Below, piece by piece: positions 56,859 to 64,000 of a stretch of DNA of 64,000 bases. The notes beneath the pieces were generated by a model. The model was not told where the DNA came from. It made no database searches and saw only the letters and a program-made list of their open reading frames with translations. Within the stretch, counting starts at the first letter, position 1. Each line of letters opens with the position of its first letter. The position numbers and the translations under genes were made by a program. Origin of the DNA: Silicimonas algicola (GTDB taxonomy: Bacteria; Pseudomonadota; Alphaproteobacteria; Rhodobacterales; Rhodobacteraceae); the NCBI RefSeq assembly GCF_003148765.1, contig NZ_QGGV01000003.1, positions 306,171 through 370,170 of the forward strand. The letters are read 5' to 3'.

Positions 56859-57725
56859 TCACGGCGAGATGAAGGTCACGCCCTGCATCCGGGCGATGCG
56901 GGCGACGTCTTCCTCGTAGAGCTCGGTCAGCGCAGCGACGGTGTCCTCGGTCCAGCCCGGCAGGTCGATCTCGGTCTCGATCTCGTCGCGGAGGGCGTGC
57001 GCCTCGAGGAAGGCGGCGATGGCGCGGCGGCGCTTGGTCTCGTTCTCGATCTCGCGTTCGGCGAGAAAGTCGGTGAGCCGCGTCATCCCGTCCTCGGACA
57101 TGATCGTGTCGAGCATGTCGAAGCCGCCCTCGAGCCTGGTGAAGGGATCGTGGCCCGTCACTTCGCGCATGACCTCGGACCAGATGAAGGGTGTGTCCTC
57201 GTGGCACCAGGCGACGATGCGCGCGCCGGGGTTCGCGGCCGCGATGTCGGCGATCACCTCCGACCACATGAGGTCGCCGAGCGAGAGGCCTTCCAGAATG
57301 CCGTGACCCTCGCCAGCGGCCGCGAGCGCCTCGGGCACGAATGTCGCGGGATTGCGGATGGCGAGGGCGAATTCCACTTCGTGCGAGGGCAGGCATTGGC
57401 GCAGCCAGGACGATTTCTCGGCCTTGGGGTATAGCCCGTTCTGCGCCAGGACGACGCCGACGCGGCAGAGGAAGTTCTCGTTCGACAGGACGACGCGGAC
57501 CGCGGTGTCGTCGTCGCGGATTGCTTCCAGCAGCATGTCCTCGGTGTCGGTGTCGGCGGCGGACCCGCGCAGCGTCGTCGAGACCTCGCCGATCAACTCG
57601 CGATAGCGACCCGGCCCCGGCACGCCGATGCCCTCGGCTGCGAGGGCGGCGCGATTCCGCAAGATCGAGCGGATCAACAGACCGCCGTCCGTGCAATGCG
57701 CACCGAGATGGAAGATGACCTGCAT
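56859..57725 (-). CDS. Sulfotransferase-like hypothetical protein, 288 aa
   Basis: The N-terminus VIFHLGAHCTDGGLLIRSIL at residues 3-22 resembles the PAPS-binding loop of the sulfotransferase at 2105, but with CTDGG replacing KTGTT. LAIRNPATFVPEALAAAGEG near residues 120-139 resembles the 3'-phosphate motif. The helical C-terminus has no clear domain. It may be a PAPS-independent relative. ATG 57725 begins directly before the first beta strand. Confidence 0.55.
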   Translation of the reverse strand: MQVIFHLGAHCTDGGLLIRSILRNRAALAAEGIGVPGPGRYRELIGEVSTTLRGSAADTDTEDMLLEAIRDDDTAVRVVLSNENFLCRVGVVLAQNGLYPKAEKSSWLRQCLPSHEVEFALAIRNPATFVPEALAAAGEGHGILEGLSLGDLMWSEVIADIAAANPGARIVAWCHEDTPFIWSEVMREVTGHDPFTRLEGGFDMLDTIMSEDGMTRLTDFLAEREIENETKRRRAIAAFLEAHALRDEIETEIDLPGWTEDTVAALTELYEEDVARIARMQGVTFISP

Positions 57726-57803
57726 CGACTGCCCACGTTTCTTGGGCGGCACGATAGACCGCGCGACTGGACAGGGGAACCAATTTCGAGCTAGGCGAAT
57801 GCG

Positions 57804-59468
57804 ATGATGACCGACCAAAACGCTCGGACTTTGCGCCGTCTCCGCCTGCGCCCCGACGTCTGGTCGGTTGGCGCGGCCGTGATCGCGGCGCTCGTGCTGA
57901 TGCCGATCCTGTCGGTCGCCTGGATCGCGCTGCATCCGACGGCGCCGATCTGGGGGCATCTCGTCTCGACGACGCTGCCGCGCTACCTGACGAACTCGGT
58001 CGTCATCATGCTGTCCGTGGGCGCACTGTCGGCGGCGATCGGGACTGGGGCGGCCTGGCTCGTGGTGTCCTACCGCTTTCCCGGAGTGCGCTGGTTGCGC
58101 TGGATGCTTCTGTTTCCGCTGGCGGTGCCAGGATACCTGGGGGCCTATGCGCTGGTGGACTTTCTCGAGTACGCCGGTCCCGTGCAGACAGCGCTGCGGG
58201 AAGCGTTCGGATGGACCAGCGCGCGGGATTACTTTTTCCCCGACATCAGATCGCGTTACGGGGCGATCTTCGTCCTAACTGGCTCGCTCTACCCCTATGT
58301 CTACCTCCTCGCCACGGCGGGCTTCCGCGAACAGTCGGGGCGCGCCCACGACGTCGCCCGCGCGCTTGGCGCAGGCCCGTGGCGAAGGTTCCGCACCATC
58401 GCATTACCGCTGGCCCGCCCGGCCATCGCAGCGGGCACGGCCATCGTGATGATGGAGACGGTGAACGACTTCGGCGCTGTCGATTTCTTCGGGGTCCAGA
58501 CGCTGACGACGGGCATCTTCTCGGTCTGGCTCGAAGCGGGGAACGCGGGTGGTGCCGCGCAGATTGCCTGCGTCATCCTCGCCATGATCCTCGCCCTCGT
58601 CGCCATCGAGAAGGCGAGCCGCCGGAGGGTCCGCTTTCACCGCATGACGCGGGGCGAGCACAGGATCGAGCCGCAGGACCTGCCGGGAGTCAGGGGATGG
58701 ATCGCCACGGTGGCCTGCGCGCTGCCGTTCCTCGCAGGGTTCGTGCTGCCGGTCGCGGTGCTTGGCCAGCACGCCCTGACGCAGGAGGGAGGCTGGATCA
58801 CGCCCGGCCTCGCGCGCGCTGTCCTCAACACCTTCGTCGTCGGTGGTGGCGCGGCGGTCGTGACCGTCACCGCGGCGCTGTTTCTTGTCTACGGCATGCG
58901 GCTGTCGGGGCGCACGCTGCCCATGGTCGTCCTGCCTGCGACGACGATCGGCTATGCCGCGCCCGGGGCCGTCCTGGCGCTCGGGCTTCTGATCCCGCTC
59001 GCCGCCTTCGACAACGCGCTCGCCGACGGCATCCTCGCGCTGACCGGGCGCGATCCCGGCCTTCTGCTGACGGGAGGCGCCACGGTCCTCATCTACGCCT
59101 ACGCCGTCCGTTTCTTCGCCATCGCGCAGGGGGCGACCGACGCAGCTCTCGGGCGGGTCTCGCCCAGCCTGCCGCTGGCCGCGCGCACGCTCGGGCGGTC
59201 TCCGGGAGGCACGCTTCGGGCCGTGCAGATGCCGCTGATCCGGGGGTCCGTCGCCACGGCGCTCCTCCTCGTCTTCGTCGACGCGGTGAAGGAACTGCCG
59301 GCGACGCTGCTGCTTCGTCCCTTCAACTTCGACACCCTCGCCACCCGCGCCCACGAGCAGGCGTCGCTCGAGAAGATCGCCGAGGCCGCGCCGCCCGCCA
59401 TGCTCATCATCGCCGCGAGCCTCGCCGCCGTGGCCTTCGTCGCCCGCGACATGGTCCGCGCGCGGTAG
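57804..59468 (+). CDS. Iron(III)-type ABC transporter permease, FbpB-like, 554 aa
   Basis: Two fused BPD permease domains, about 12 helices, each with an EAA loop: GAGPWRRFRTIALPLARPAI near residues 190-209 and RSPGGTLRAVQMPLIRGSVA near 467-486. The FbpB signature LLFPLAVPGYLGAYALVDFL and VNDFGAVDFFGVQTLTTGIF fit ferric iron uptake. The binding protein and ATPase that should accompany it are not in this window. Start ATG 57804 or 57807. Confidence 0.9.
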   Translation: MMTDQNARTLRRLRLRPDVWSVGAAVIAALVLMPILSVAWIALHPTAPIWGHLVSTTLPRYLTNSVVIMLSVGALSAAIGTGAAWLVVSYRFPGVRWLRWMLLFPLAVPGYLGAYALVDFLEYAGPVQTALREAFGWTSARDYFFPDIRSRYGAIFVLTGSLYPYVYLLATAGFREQSGRAHDVARALGAGPWRRFRTIALPLARPAIAAGTAIVMMETVNDFGAVDFFGVQTLTTGIFSVWLEAGNAGGAAQIACVILAMILALVAIEKASRRRVRFHRMTRGEHRIEPQDLPGVRGWIATVACALPFLAGFVLPVAVLGQHALTQEGGWITPGLARAVLNTFVVGGGAAVVTVTAALFLVYGMRLSGRTLPMVVLPATTIGYAAPGAVLALGLLIPLAAFDNALADGILALTGRDPGLLLTGGATVLIYAYAVRFFAIAQGATDAALGRVSPSLPLAARTLGRSPGGTLRAVQMPLIRGSVATALLLVFVDAVKELPATLLLRPFNFDTLATRAHEQASLEKIAEAAPPAMLIIAASLAAVAFVARDMVRAR

Positions 59469-59509
59469 CTTGCCCGACCGCGCGCGCGTTGCTATGTGAG
59501 CGGCACGGT

Positions 59510-59585
59510 GCCCCTATAGCTCAGCTGGTAGAGCATCTGATTTGTAATCAGGGGGTCGGGAGTTCGAGTCTCTCTGGGGGCACCA
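59510..59585 (+). tRNA. tRNA-Thr (anticodon TGT)
   Basis: A full cloverleaf: acceptor GCCCCTA/TGGGGGC, D stem GCTC/GAGC, anticodon stem TCTGA/TCAGG with loop TTTGTAA (anticodon TGT, reads ACA), T stem GGGAG/CTCTC with TTCGAGT, discriminator A and encoded CCA. Confidence 0.95.
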
Positions 59586-59727
59586 CTTTCTTGGCTTTAG
59601 CCATTTCTTAAAGCGGAGGTCACCGCCTTCCGCGCCACCTGGGGTCACGGTCAGATCCTCCGGCCGACCTGAGGCGCCCTCTGGGGGCTCGGCTTGTGCA
59701 GCTCTCGTGACGGGACTCCAGCGGCCG

Positions 59728-60408
59728 TCAGCCGTCTGTTCGAACCGCGATCCAGATCGTGTGGCGGGCGCCGCGTTTGGTGCGGCCTGCGCGGACCGTG
59801 TGTTCGCTGACGTCGAACCCGCACCGGGAGAGGCGTCTGGAGAAGGCCGAATCCGGCGCGGCCGACCACACGGCGAGGACACCGCCCGGGGTCAGCGCGC
59901 GACGCGCCGATTGTAGGCCCTCCGTTCCATAAATCGTCGCGTTGTCCGCACGGACAAGGCCGTCGGGGCCGTTGTCGACGTCGAGGAGAATCGCGTCGAA
60001 CGCGCCCGTCGCCCCGCGTATCTGGCCGAGGACATCTCCTGTCCGCACCTCCAGCCGCGGATCCGACAGGGCCGCTCCGAAGACCTCGGCCATGTGCTCT
60101 TCAGCCCAGGCGATGAGGTCAGGCACGATCTCCGAGACGATCAGGCGCGCATTCGGGGGAGCTGTCGATTGAACGGCGCGAAGGGTGAAGCCCATGCCGA
60201 GGCCTCCGATCAGCACGCAGGGGGCGGACCGTCCGGCCAGCCGATCCAGGGCGAGCGTGCCAAGCGCCTCTTCCGAGCCGCCGAGCCGGCTGTTCATGAG
60301 CTCGTTTCCGTCCGCCAGACGGATCGAGAATTCATCGCCCCGGCGCAGAAGGCGAAGCGTCCCCCCGTCGGGGGCCGTCGCGGTCGCCAGATGGATCCAC
60401 GGGACCAT
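59728..60408 (-). CDS. Spermidine-synthase-like methyltransferase-fold protein, 226 aa
   Basis: ATG 60408 leads to a SpeE-like fold: VLIGGLGMGFTLRAVQSTAP near residues 66-85 (SAM loop), LIVSEIVPDLIAWAEEHMAE, DAILLDVDNGPDGLVRADNA near 137-156, and RALTPGGVLAVWSAAPDSAF. The protein is shorter than true spermidine synthases and lacks an obvious putrescine-binding N-terminal domain. It may be an aminopropyltransferase relative. A longer upstream start was rejected. Confidence 0.75.
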   Translation of the reverse strand: MVPWIHLATATAPDGGTLRLLRRGDEFSIRLADGNELMNSRLGGSEEALGTLALDRLAGRSAPCVLIGGLGMGFTLRAVQSTAPPNARLIVSEIVPDLIAWAEEHMAEVFGAALSDPRLEVRTGDVLGQIRGATGAFDAILLDVDNGPDGLVRADNATIYGTEGLQSARRALTPGGVLAVWSAAPDSAFSRRLSRCGFDVSEHTVRAGRTKRGARHTIWIAVRTDG

Positions 60409-60466
60409 GGCAGCGATCCTTTCGTCGAAGCGGAGTCTTCCTCGAGCGGCCCGGTCCGGGGCCGCT

Positions 60467-61285
60467 CTACCCGCCCACGCGGCTGGCGGCATAGGCGATG
60501 GCGCGCTGGTAGTTGCCGCTGTCGTTCCAGGCCGACAGGACCTTGAAGTTGCGCGTGCCCTCATGGAACGGCTGACCCGGCTGCCAGCCGTTGGACCTCA
60601 GCATGTTGGCCGCCGTGGCAAGAGCGTCCACCGCGTCATAGGGATCGGCCCTGCCATCGCCGTTGGCATCGACGCCGTATTGCAGCCAGTTGCCGGCGAG
60701 GAACTGCAGGTGTCCAAGCTCGCCCGAGGGTCCTCCCCGTGTGGCGGCATTGATCGCACCCCGGTCGACGAGGGTGAGGGCCGCCAGGGCGTGGCTCTCG
60801 AACTTCGGGTGCCTGCGACAGTACGAGGCGAGCGTCACCGCACCCGACACGATGGGGGTCTCGCCAAGGTAGCCGCCCCAGCTCGTTTCCAGGCCCCAGA
60901 GCGTCGCCAGAACCGATCCCGGCACCCCGTAGCGCTTCTCGATCGCCGCGAACAGCTTCGCGTTCCGCCGGACGCGGCTCTCTGCCCCGCTGATGAAGGC
61001 GGCCGCGCTCGACCCGCTGCGCTTGGCGAGGAACGTGGCCGGATCCGACTGCAGGGTGCCGCCCTGGCTGCTGGGGTTGGATTCGAGACGCCAGGTGATG
61101 CCCGACAGCTGGCTGGATGCGAGAGCCTGAAGTCCCCGCTCGCCGATGTCGCTGCGTCTGGCATCCGAGGACAGGGCCTGGACGTAGCCGGGAAAGCCCG
61201 CCTTCTGCGTGATGCAGGGTGCCGCGACGGAGGGTGACGCGGCGAGCGAGAAAGCGACGACAACAAGGGAGAGGCGAGACTTCAA
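60467..61285 (-). CDS. Lytic murein transglycosylase, MltB/SLT_2 family, 272 aa
   Basis: A signal peptide (LSLVVVAFSLAASPSVAA) precedes the SLT_2 domain: catalytic glutamate in LATLWGLETSWGGYLGETPI near residues 127-146, GELGHLQFLAGNWLQYGVDA near 188-207, and the NGDGRADPYDAVDALATAA segment. The enzyme cleaves peptidoglycan glycosidic bonds in the periplasm to make anhydromuropeptides. No lipobox cysteine is seen, so it is probably soluble. Confidence 0.9.
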   Translation of the reverse strand: MKSRLSLVVVAFSLAASPSVAAPCITQKAGFPGYVQALSSDARRSDIGERGLQALASSQLSGITWRLESNPSSQGGTLQSDPATFLAKRSGSSAAAFISGAESRVRRNAKLFAAIEKRYGVPGSVLATLWGLETSWGGYLGETPIVSGAVTLASYCRRHPKFESHALAALTLVDRGAINAATRGGPSGELGHLQFLAGNWLQYGVDANGDGRADPYDAVDALATAANMLRSNGWQPGQPFHEGTRNFKVLSAWNDSGNYQRAIAYAASRVGG

Positions 61286-61382
61286 GGCGTGATCTTTCTG
61301 GGCGGACGTTGTGCAGAACTAAAGCCGCAATCGCCGGTTCAGTAAACCCATGCGGGCGTTACCCCTGCGTGGGCCGACGGTG

Positions 61383-62162
61383 TCACGGCATGAGCTGTCC
61401 ACCGTTCACTTCGATGGTCTGCCCGATGATGAACCCCGACAGCGCCTCGGAGGCGAGGAAGAGATAGGCCCCGACGCAGTCACCCGCCTCGCCGAGCCGC
61501 CCCTGCGGAATGGTGGCGAGCATCGCGTCCATCTGGGCTTGCGTCGAATAACGCTCGTGGAATGGCGTAGCGATGACGCCCGGAGACACGGCGTTCACCC
61601 GGATGCCGTTGCCGATCCACTCCTTTGCCATCCCGCGCGTCACGTTCGAGACGAAGGCCTTCGACGACCCATAGAGCCCCGCGCCGCCGCTCGCCCCGTT
61701 TCGGGCGGCGATGGACGTCGTGTTGATGACGAAGCCGCCCTGCTTCTTCAAGTGGGGCAACGCCGCCTTCGAGGCCACGATGATCGAGCGCGCGTTCAGA
61801 TCCATGATCCGGTCATAGTCGTCGTCCGTGGCCTCCGCGTAGGGGACGCGTTTGACCATGCCGCCCGCGTTGTTGATGAGACCTTCGAGCCCGCCGAGCG
61901 CCGTTGCCGCCTCTTCGACGGCGGCGGCAAGGGCCGCGCTGTCCGAGGCGTCGGCCCGGACCAGGACGGCAGAACCGCCCTCGGCCTCGATGTCCCGCAC
62001 GACGCCTACGGCGGCATCGCGGCTGGAGTTGTAGTGGACCGCGACCTTTGCGCCCTGTGCGGCGAACGCGCGGGCCAGGGCCGCACCGATGCCTGTCGAC
62101 GCGCCAGTGATCAGGACGCGCTTTCCATCGAGGTCGGGCAGTCTTCCATAAGTTGGGGTCAA
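61383..62162 (-). CDS. SDR-family oxidoreductase, 259 aa
   Basis: Classical SDR: NAD(P) loop VLITGASTGIGAALARAFAA near residues 16-35, NNAGG, catalytic Ser in FVINTTS, YGSSK (YxxxK) near 164-168, and final FIIGQTIEVNGGQLMP. Unlike the SDR at 22815, its catalytic motif is intact. It precedes a TRAP transporter on the opposite strand, so it may act on the imported acid or sugar. Confidence 0.9.
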   Translation of the reverse strand: MTPTYGRLPDLDGKRVLITGASTGIGAALARAFAAQGAKVAVHYNSSRDAAVGVVRDIEAEGGSAVLVRADASDSAALAAAVEEAATALGGLEGLINNAGGMVKRVPYAEATDDDYDRIMDLNARSIIVASKAALPHLKKQGGFVINTTSIAARNGASGGAGLYGSSKAFVSNVTRGMAKEWIGNGIRVNAVSPGVIATPFHERYSTQAQMDAMLATIPQGRLGEAGDCVGAYLFLASEALSGFIIGQTIEVNGGQLMP

Positions 62163-62301
62163 GTTCTCTCTCCTCGAAGGGTGTCCGTGCCGAGCGGGTT
62201 GTTTGCGAACGATCTACTCAGGTGTTGCGCGATCTTTCAACTTCACACCATACTCGAAGGATAATCCGGCGATAGAAACGCCGTACTCCAGGGAGGAAAT
62301 C

Positions 62302-63279
62302 ATGGAAAAGTTAGCTGCTGCGGCAGTCTGCGCCGCATTTGTCACGGGGGCGTCCGTCGCCTCGGCGACCGAACTCGTCGGTGCGGTTCAGTTCGACGAG
62401 AACCACGCCTTCACGAAGGCCTTGCGGGAATTCGAGCGTGTCGCGGGTGAATGCTCGGGCGGATCGCTGACCTTCGACCTTCATCTCAATTCCGAGCTTG
62501 GACTCGAGAAGGACTACTTCGAGAACATGAGCCAGGGCATCGCGGTGGACTATGCCATCGTCAGCCCGTCGCACATGTCGACCTTCTCGCAGAAGGCGCC
62601 GCTGATGGACATGCCGTTCCTGTTCCGGGACCTCGATCACTGGAACGCGGTCATGGAGCAGGACGCGCTGGCGCCGCTTGCCGACGACGTCCTTCAGCAA
62701 GCCAACGTGCGCCTCATCGGCTATGCCGGCGGCGGCACGCGGAACCTGATCGTCAACAAGCCCATCACCAACATGGCCGAGCTCGAAGGTCTGCCGATGC
62801 GCGTCATGGGCGCGCCGATCCAGACCCGGATCTTCGAGGCGATCAACGCAGCACCTTCGGTCATCGCCTATGACGAGGTCTACAACGCAATTCAGACCGG
62901 CGTCATCGATGCGGCCGAGAACGAGGCTGCGGGCATCGAGCAGATGAAGTTCTACGAGGTCGGTCCCGACATCGCGCTGACCAAGCACGCCATCACGGTG
63001 CGTCCGATCGCCTTCGCGAATGCGACGTTCGAGCGTCTGACGCCCGAAGAGCAGCAGTGCGTGCTGGAGGCGGGCAAGGCCGGCGGCAAGCTGGGCCGCG
63101 ATGTCGAAAGCGGGCAGGACAGCGACAAGCTGCAGGCGATGGAAGACGCGGGCCTGCTGAAGACCCACGAGTTCACCGAGCGCGACAAGCTTCTGGAGCT
63201 CGCCGGGCCGGTCAAGGCAGCCTATGCCGAAGAGCTGGGCGCGACCGACGTGCTTCAGGCCATCGAAGCCGTGAAGTGA
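62302..63279 (+). CDS. TRAP transporter substrate-binding protein DctP, 325 aa
   Basis: ATG 62302 follows GGGAGGAAA. A signal peptide (EKLAAAAVCAAFVTGASVAS) precedes the DctP domain: GGSLTFDLHLNSELGLEKDY near residues 54-73, VSPSHMSTFSQKAPLMDMPF near 88-107, and GYAGGGTRNLIVNKPITNMA near 141-160 with the conserved carboxylate-binding Arg. Binds an organic acid in the periplasm for the DctQM permease. Ligand unknown. Confidence 0.92.
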   Translation: MEKLAAAAVCAAFVTGASVASATELVGAVQFDENHAFTKALREFERVAGECSGGSLTFDLHLNSELGLEKDYFENMSQGIAVDYAIVSPSHMSTFSQKAPLMDMPFLFRDLDHWNAVMEQDALAPLADDVLQQANVRLIGYAGGGTRNLIVNKPITNMAELEGLPMRVMGAPIQTRIFEAINAAPSVIAYDEVYNAIQTGVIDAAENEAAGIEQMKFYEVGPDIALTKHAITVRPIAFANATFERLTPEEQQCVLEAGKAGGKLGRDVESGQDSDKLQAMEDAGLLKTHEFTERDKLLELAGPVKAAYAEELGATDVLQAIEAVK

Positions 63280-63286
63280 CCAACAA

Positions 63287-63320
63287 GGCCCCTGCGTCGC
63301 ACGTCGCGGCGCGGGGGCCC
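63287..63320 (+). promoter_or_regulatory. Stem-loop between dctP and dctQ
   Basis: GGCCCC (63288-63293) pairs with GGGGCC (63314-63319), with further pairing inward. It sits 7 nt after the dctP stop. Such hairpins commonly protect or attenuate the transcript so that the binding protein is made in excess. Confidence 0.55.
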
Positions 63321-63349
63321 ATTGTCCGACACATCGAGCAGGACGCGCC

Positions 63350-63850
63350 ATGCGCATGATTCTGGAAGGCTATTACCGCCTTCTGAAGATACTCATCACT
63401 GTGCTGATGGCCGGATTGATCGTGCCGGTCTCGATGCAGATCCTCAGCCGCTACACAGGCGTCATCCCGCGGTACATCTGGACGGAGGAGATCGCGCGGT
63501 TCTGCTTTGTCTGGATCATCATGATCGGCGCGATGATCGCGGTCCGCGACGGCACCCATTTCGACGTGGACGTCCTTCCGCACAGCGCAAACCCCAGGAT
63601 CGAGTTCGCCTCGCGGCTCTTCGTCAACCTTGCCATCCTGGCCATGGCGCTGTCGTTCCTGTGGTGGGGGCAGGATTTCTTCGTTCTCGGATCGCGCCAG
63701 CAGTCCGAGATTTTCGGCCTGCCGATGTGGATGATCTACGTCGCCTGGCCGCTGGCCGGCGCGACCTGGGCGCTGTTCATCATCGAGCGGATCTACGACG
63801 ACATCCGGGGCTCCGGCCCGACCGAAGGGGATATGCATGGGGCCGGGTGA
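63350..63850 (+). CDS. TRAP transporter small permease DctQ, 166 aa
   Basis: Four helices with the DctQ signature: LKILITVLMAGLIVPVSMQI near residues 12-31, YIWTEEIARFCFVWIIMIGA near 42-61, DGTHFDVDVLP, and IYVAWPLAGATWALFIIERI near 129-148. Overlaps the dctM start by 14 bases. Confidence 0.9.
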   Translation: MRMILEGYYRLLKILITVLMAGLIVPVSMQILSRYTGVIPRYIWTEEIARFCFVWIIMIGAMIAVRDGTHFDVDVLPHSANPRIEFASRLFVNLAILAMALSFLWWGQDFFVLGSRQQSEIFGLPMWMIYVAWPLAGATWALFIIERIYDDIRGSGPTEGDMHGAG

Positions 63851-64000
63851 AGTCGCAGCGCTCCTGTTCGGAACCTTCGGTGTCCTGGTCGTCCTGCGCG
63901 TTCCCGTGGCCTTCGCGCTTGGCCTTGCCGTGGTGCCGGTCTTCTTCATAGACGACCGGCTGACGCCGGTTCTCCTGATGCGCGAGATGTTCAAGAGCTA
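63837..64000 (+). CDS. TRAP transporter large permease DctM (5' part only)
   Basis: ATG 63837 opens MGPGEVAALLFGTFGVLVVL, then RVPVAFALGLAVVPVFF, the N-terminal helices of DctM. The gene runs off the right edge after 54 complete codons. Confidence 0.85.
   Translation, partial: MGPGEVAALLFGTFGVLVVLRVPVAFALGLAVVPVFFIDDRLTPVLLMREMFKS

Noticed and set aside
61286-61382. TGAAC-N16-AGTT upstream of the lytic transglycosylase
   Set aside because: Two mismatches from the EcfG consensus; not distinguishable from chance.

Overview
The window looks like a chromosome segment of a GC-rich alphaproteobacterium, most likely family Rhodobacteraceae (Roseobacter-type). Supporting signs are the NepR/EcfG general stress response pair, GapR, the block NDUFA12 - mlaD-like - DUF2155 - aat - accC - accB, an ScfR-type regulator beside acs, and a TRAP transporter. 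The assignment rests on gene content and order only; no database search was possible. Coding density is high. Only about 31-31.2 kb has a sizeable stretch without a confident gene.

Layout. (1) 0-6.3 kb, stress and regulation: a truncated Crp/Fnr regulator, a degenerate receiver protein, a DUF1328 membrane peptide, heme oxygenase, a sulfotransferase-like protein, hemerythrin, the nepR-ecfG pair and a GlcD/DLD-type flavoprotein. Several genes here and elsewhere carry GGAAC-N16/17-CGTT promoters of the EcfG type. (2) 6.4-12.8 kb, housekeeping: clpP, clpX, a RidA protein, NDUFA12, an MCE protein, DUF2155, aat, and accBC. (3) 12.9-27.9 kb, a reductive pyrimidine catabolism locus: preT-preA, a RutR-type repressor with its palindromic operator, an omega-aminotransferase, an M20 carbamoylase, a class II aldolase, a dihydropyrimidinase, an SDR and an NMT1/THI5-type ABC importer. 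This operon is interrupted at 19.5-20.5 kb by a GIY-YIG gene between inverted palindromic repeats, a chimeric gene remnant and a barstar-like gene. (4) 28-32 kb: an unusual 566-aa protein with an acidic, glycine-rich, hydrophobic C-terminal tail, a YihY/BrkB protein, and a glutaredoxin-MauE fusion.

(5) 32-44.3 kb, a short-chain carboxylate module: a HAAT-family ABC transporter operon ending in acs (minus strand), opposite an ScfR-type regulator, a single-domain response regulator, a small membrane protein and an SLC5-type symporter/histidine kinase. I infer that these genes sense, import and activate a small carboxylate. (6) 44.3-49.3 kb: a FliM-like SpoA protein with a PDLPDLP tail, a FadJ-like protein lacking key catalytic residues, gapR, and a DUF899 protein. 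(7) 49.3-64 kb, mixed genes: a methyltransferase, an alpha/beta hydrolase-LuxR fusion, an SGNH-like hydrolase, homospermidine synthase, an iron-type ABC permease, tRNA-Thr(TGT), a spermidine-synthase-like protein, a lytic transglycosylase, an SDR, and a TRAP transporter that runs off the right edge.

The most unusual locus is 19.5-20.6 kb. Two versions of the intergenic segment between the carbamoylase and aldolase genes appear joined head to tail. One carries a GIY-YIG gene framed by inverted palindromes and the other a barstar-like gene. The second theme is an EcfG-type promoter set whose positions are consistent with a local general stress regulon.
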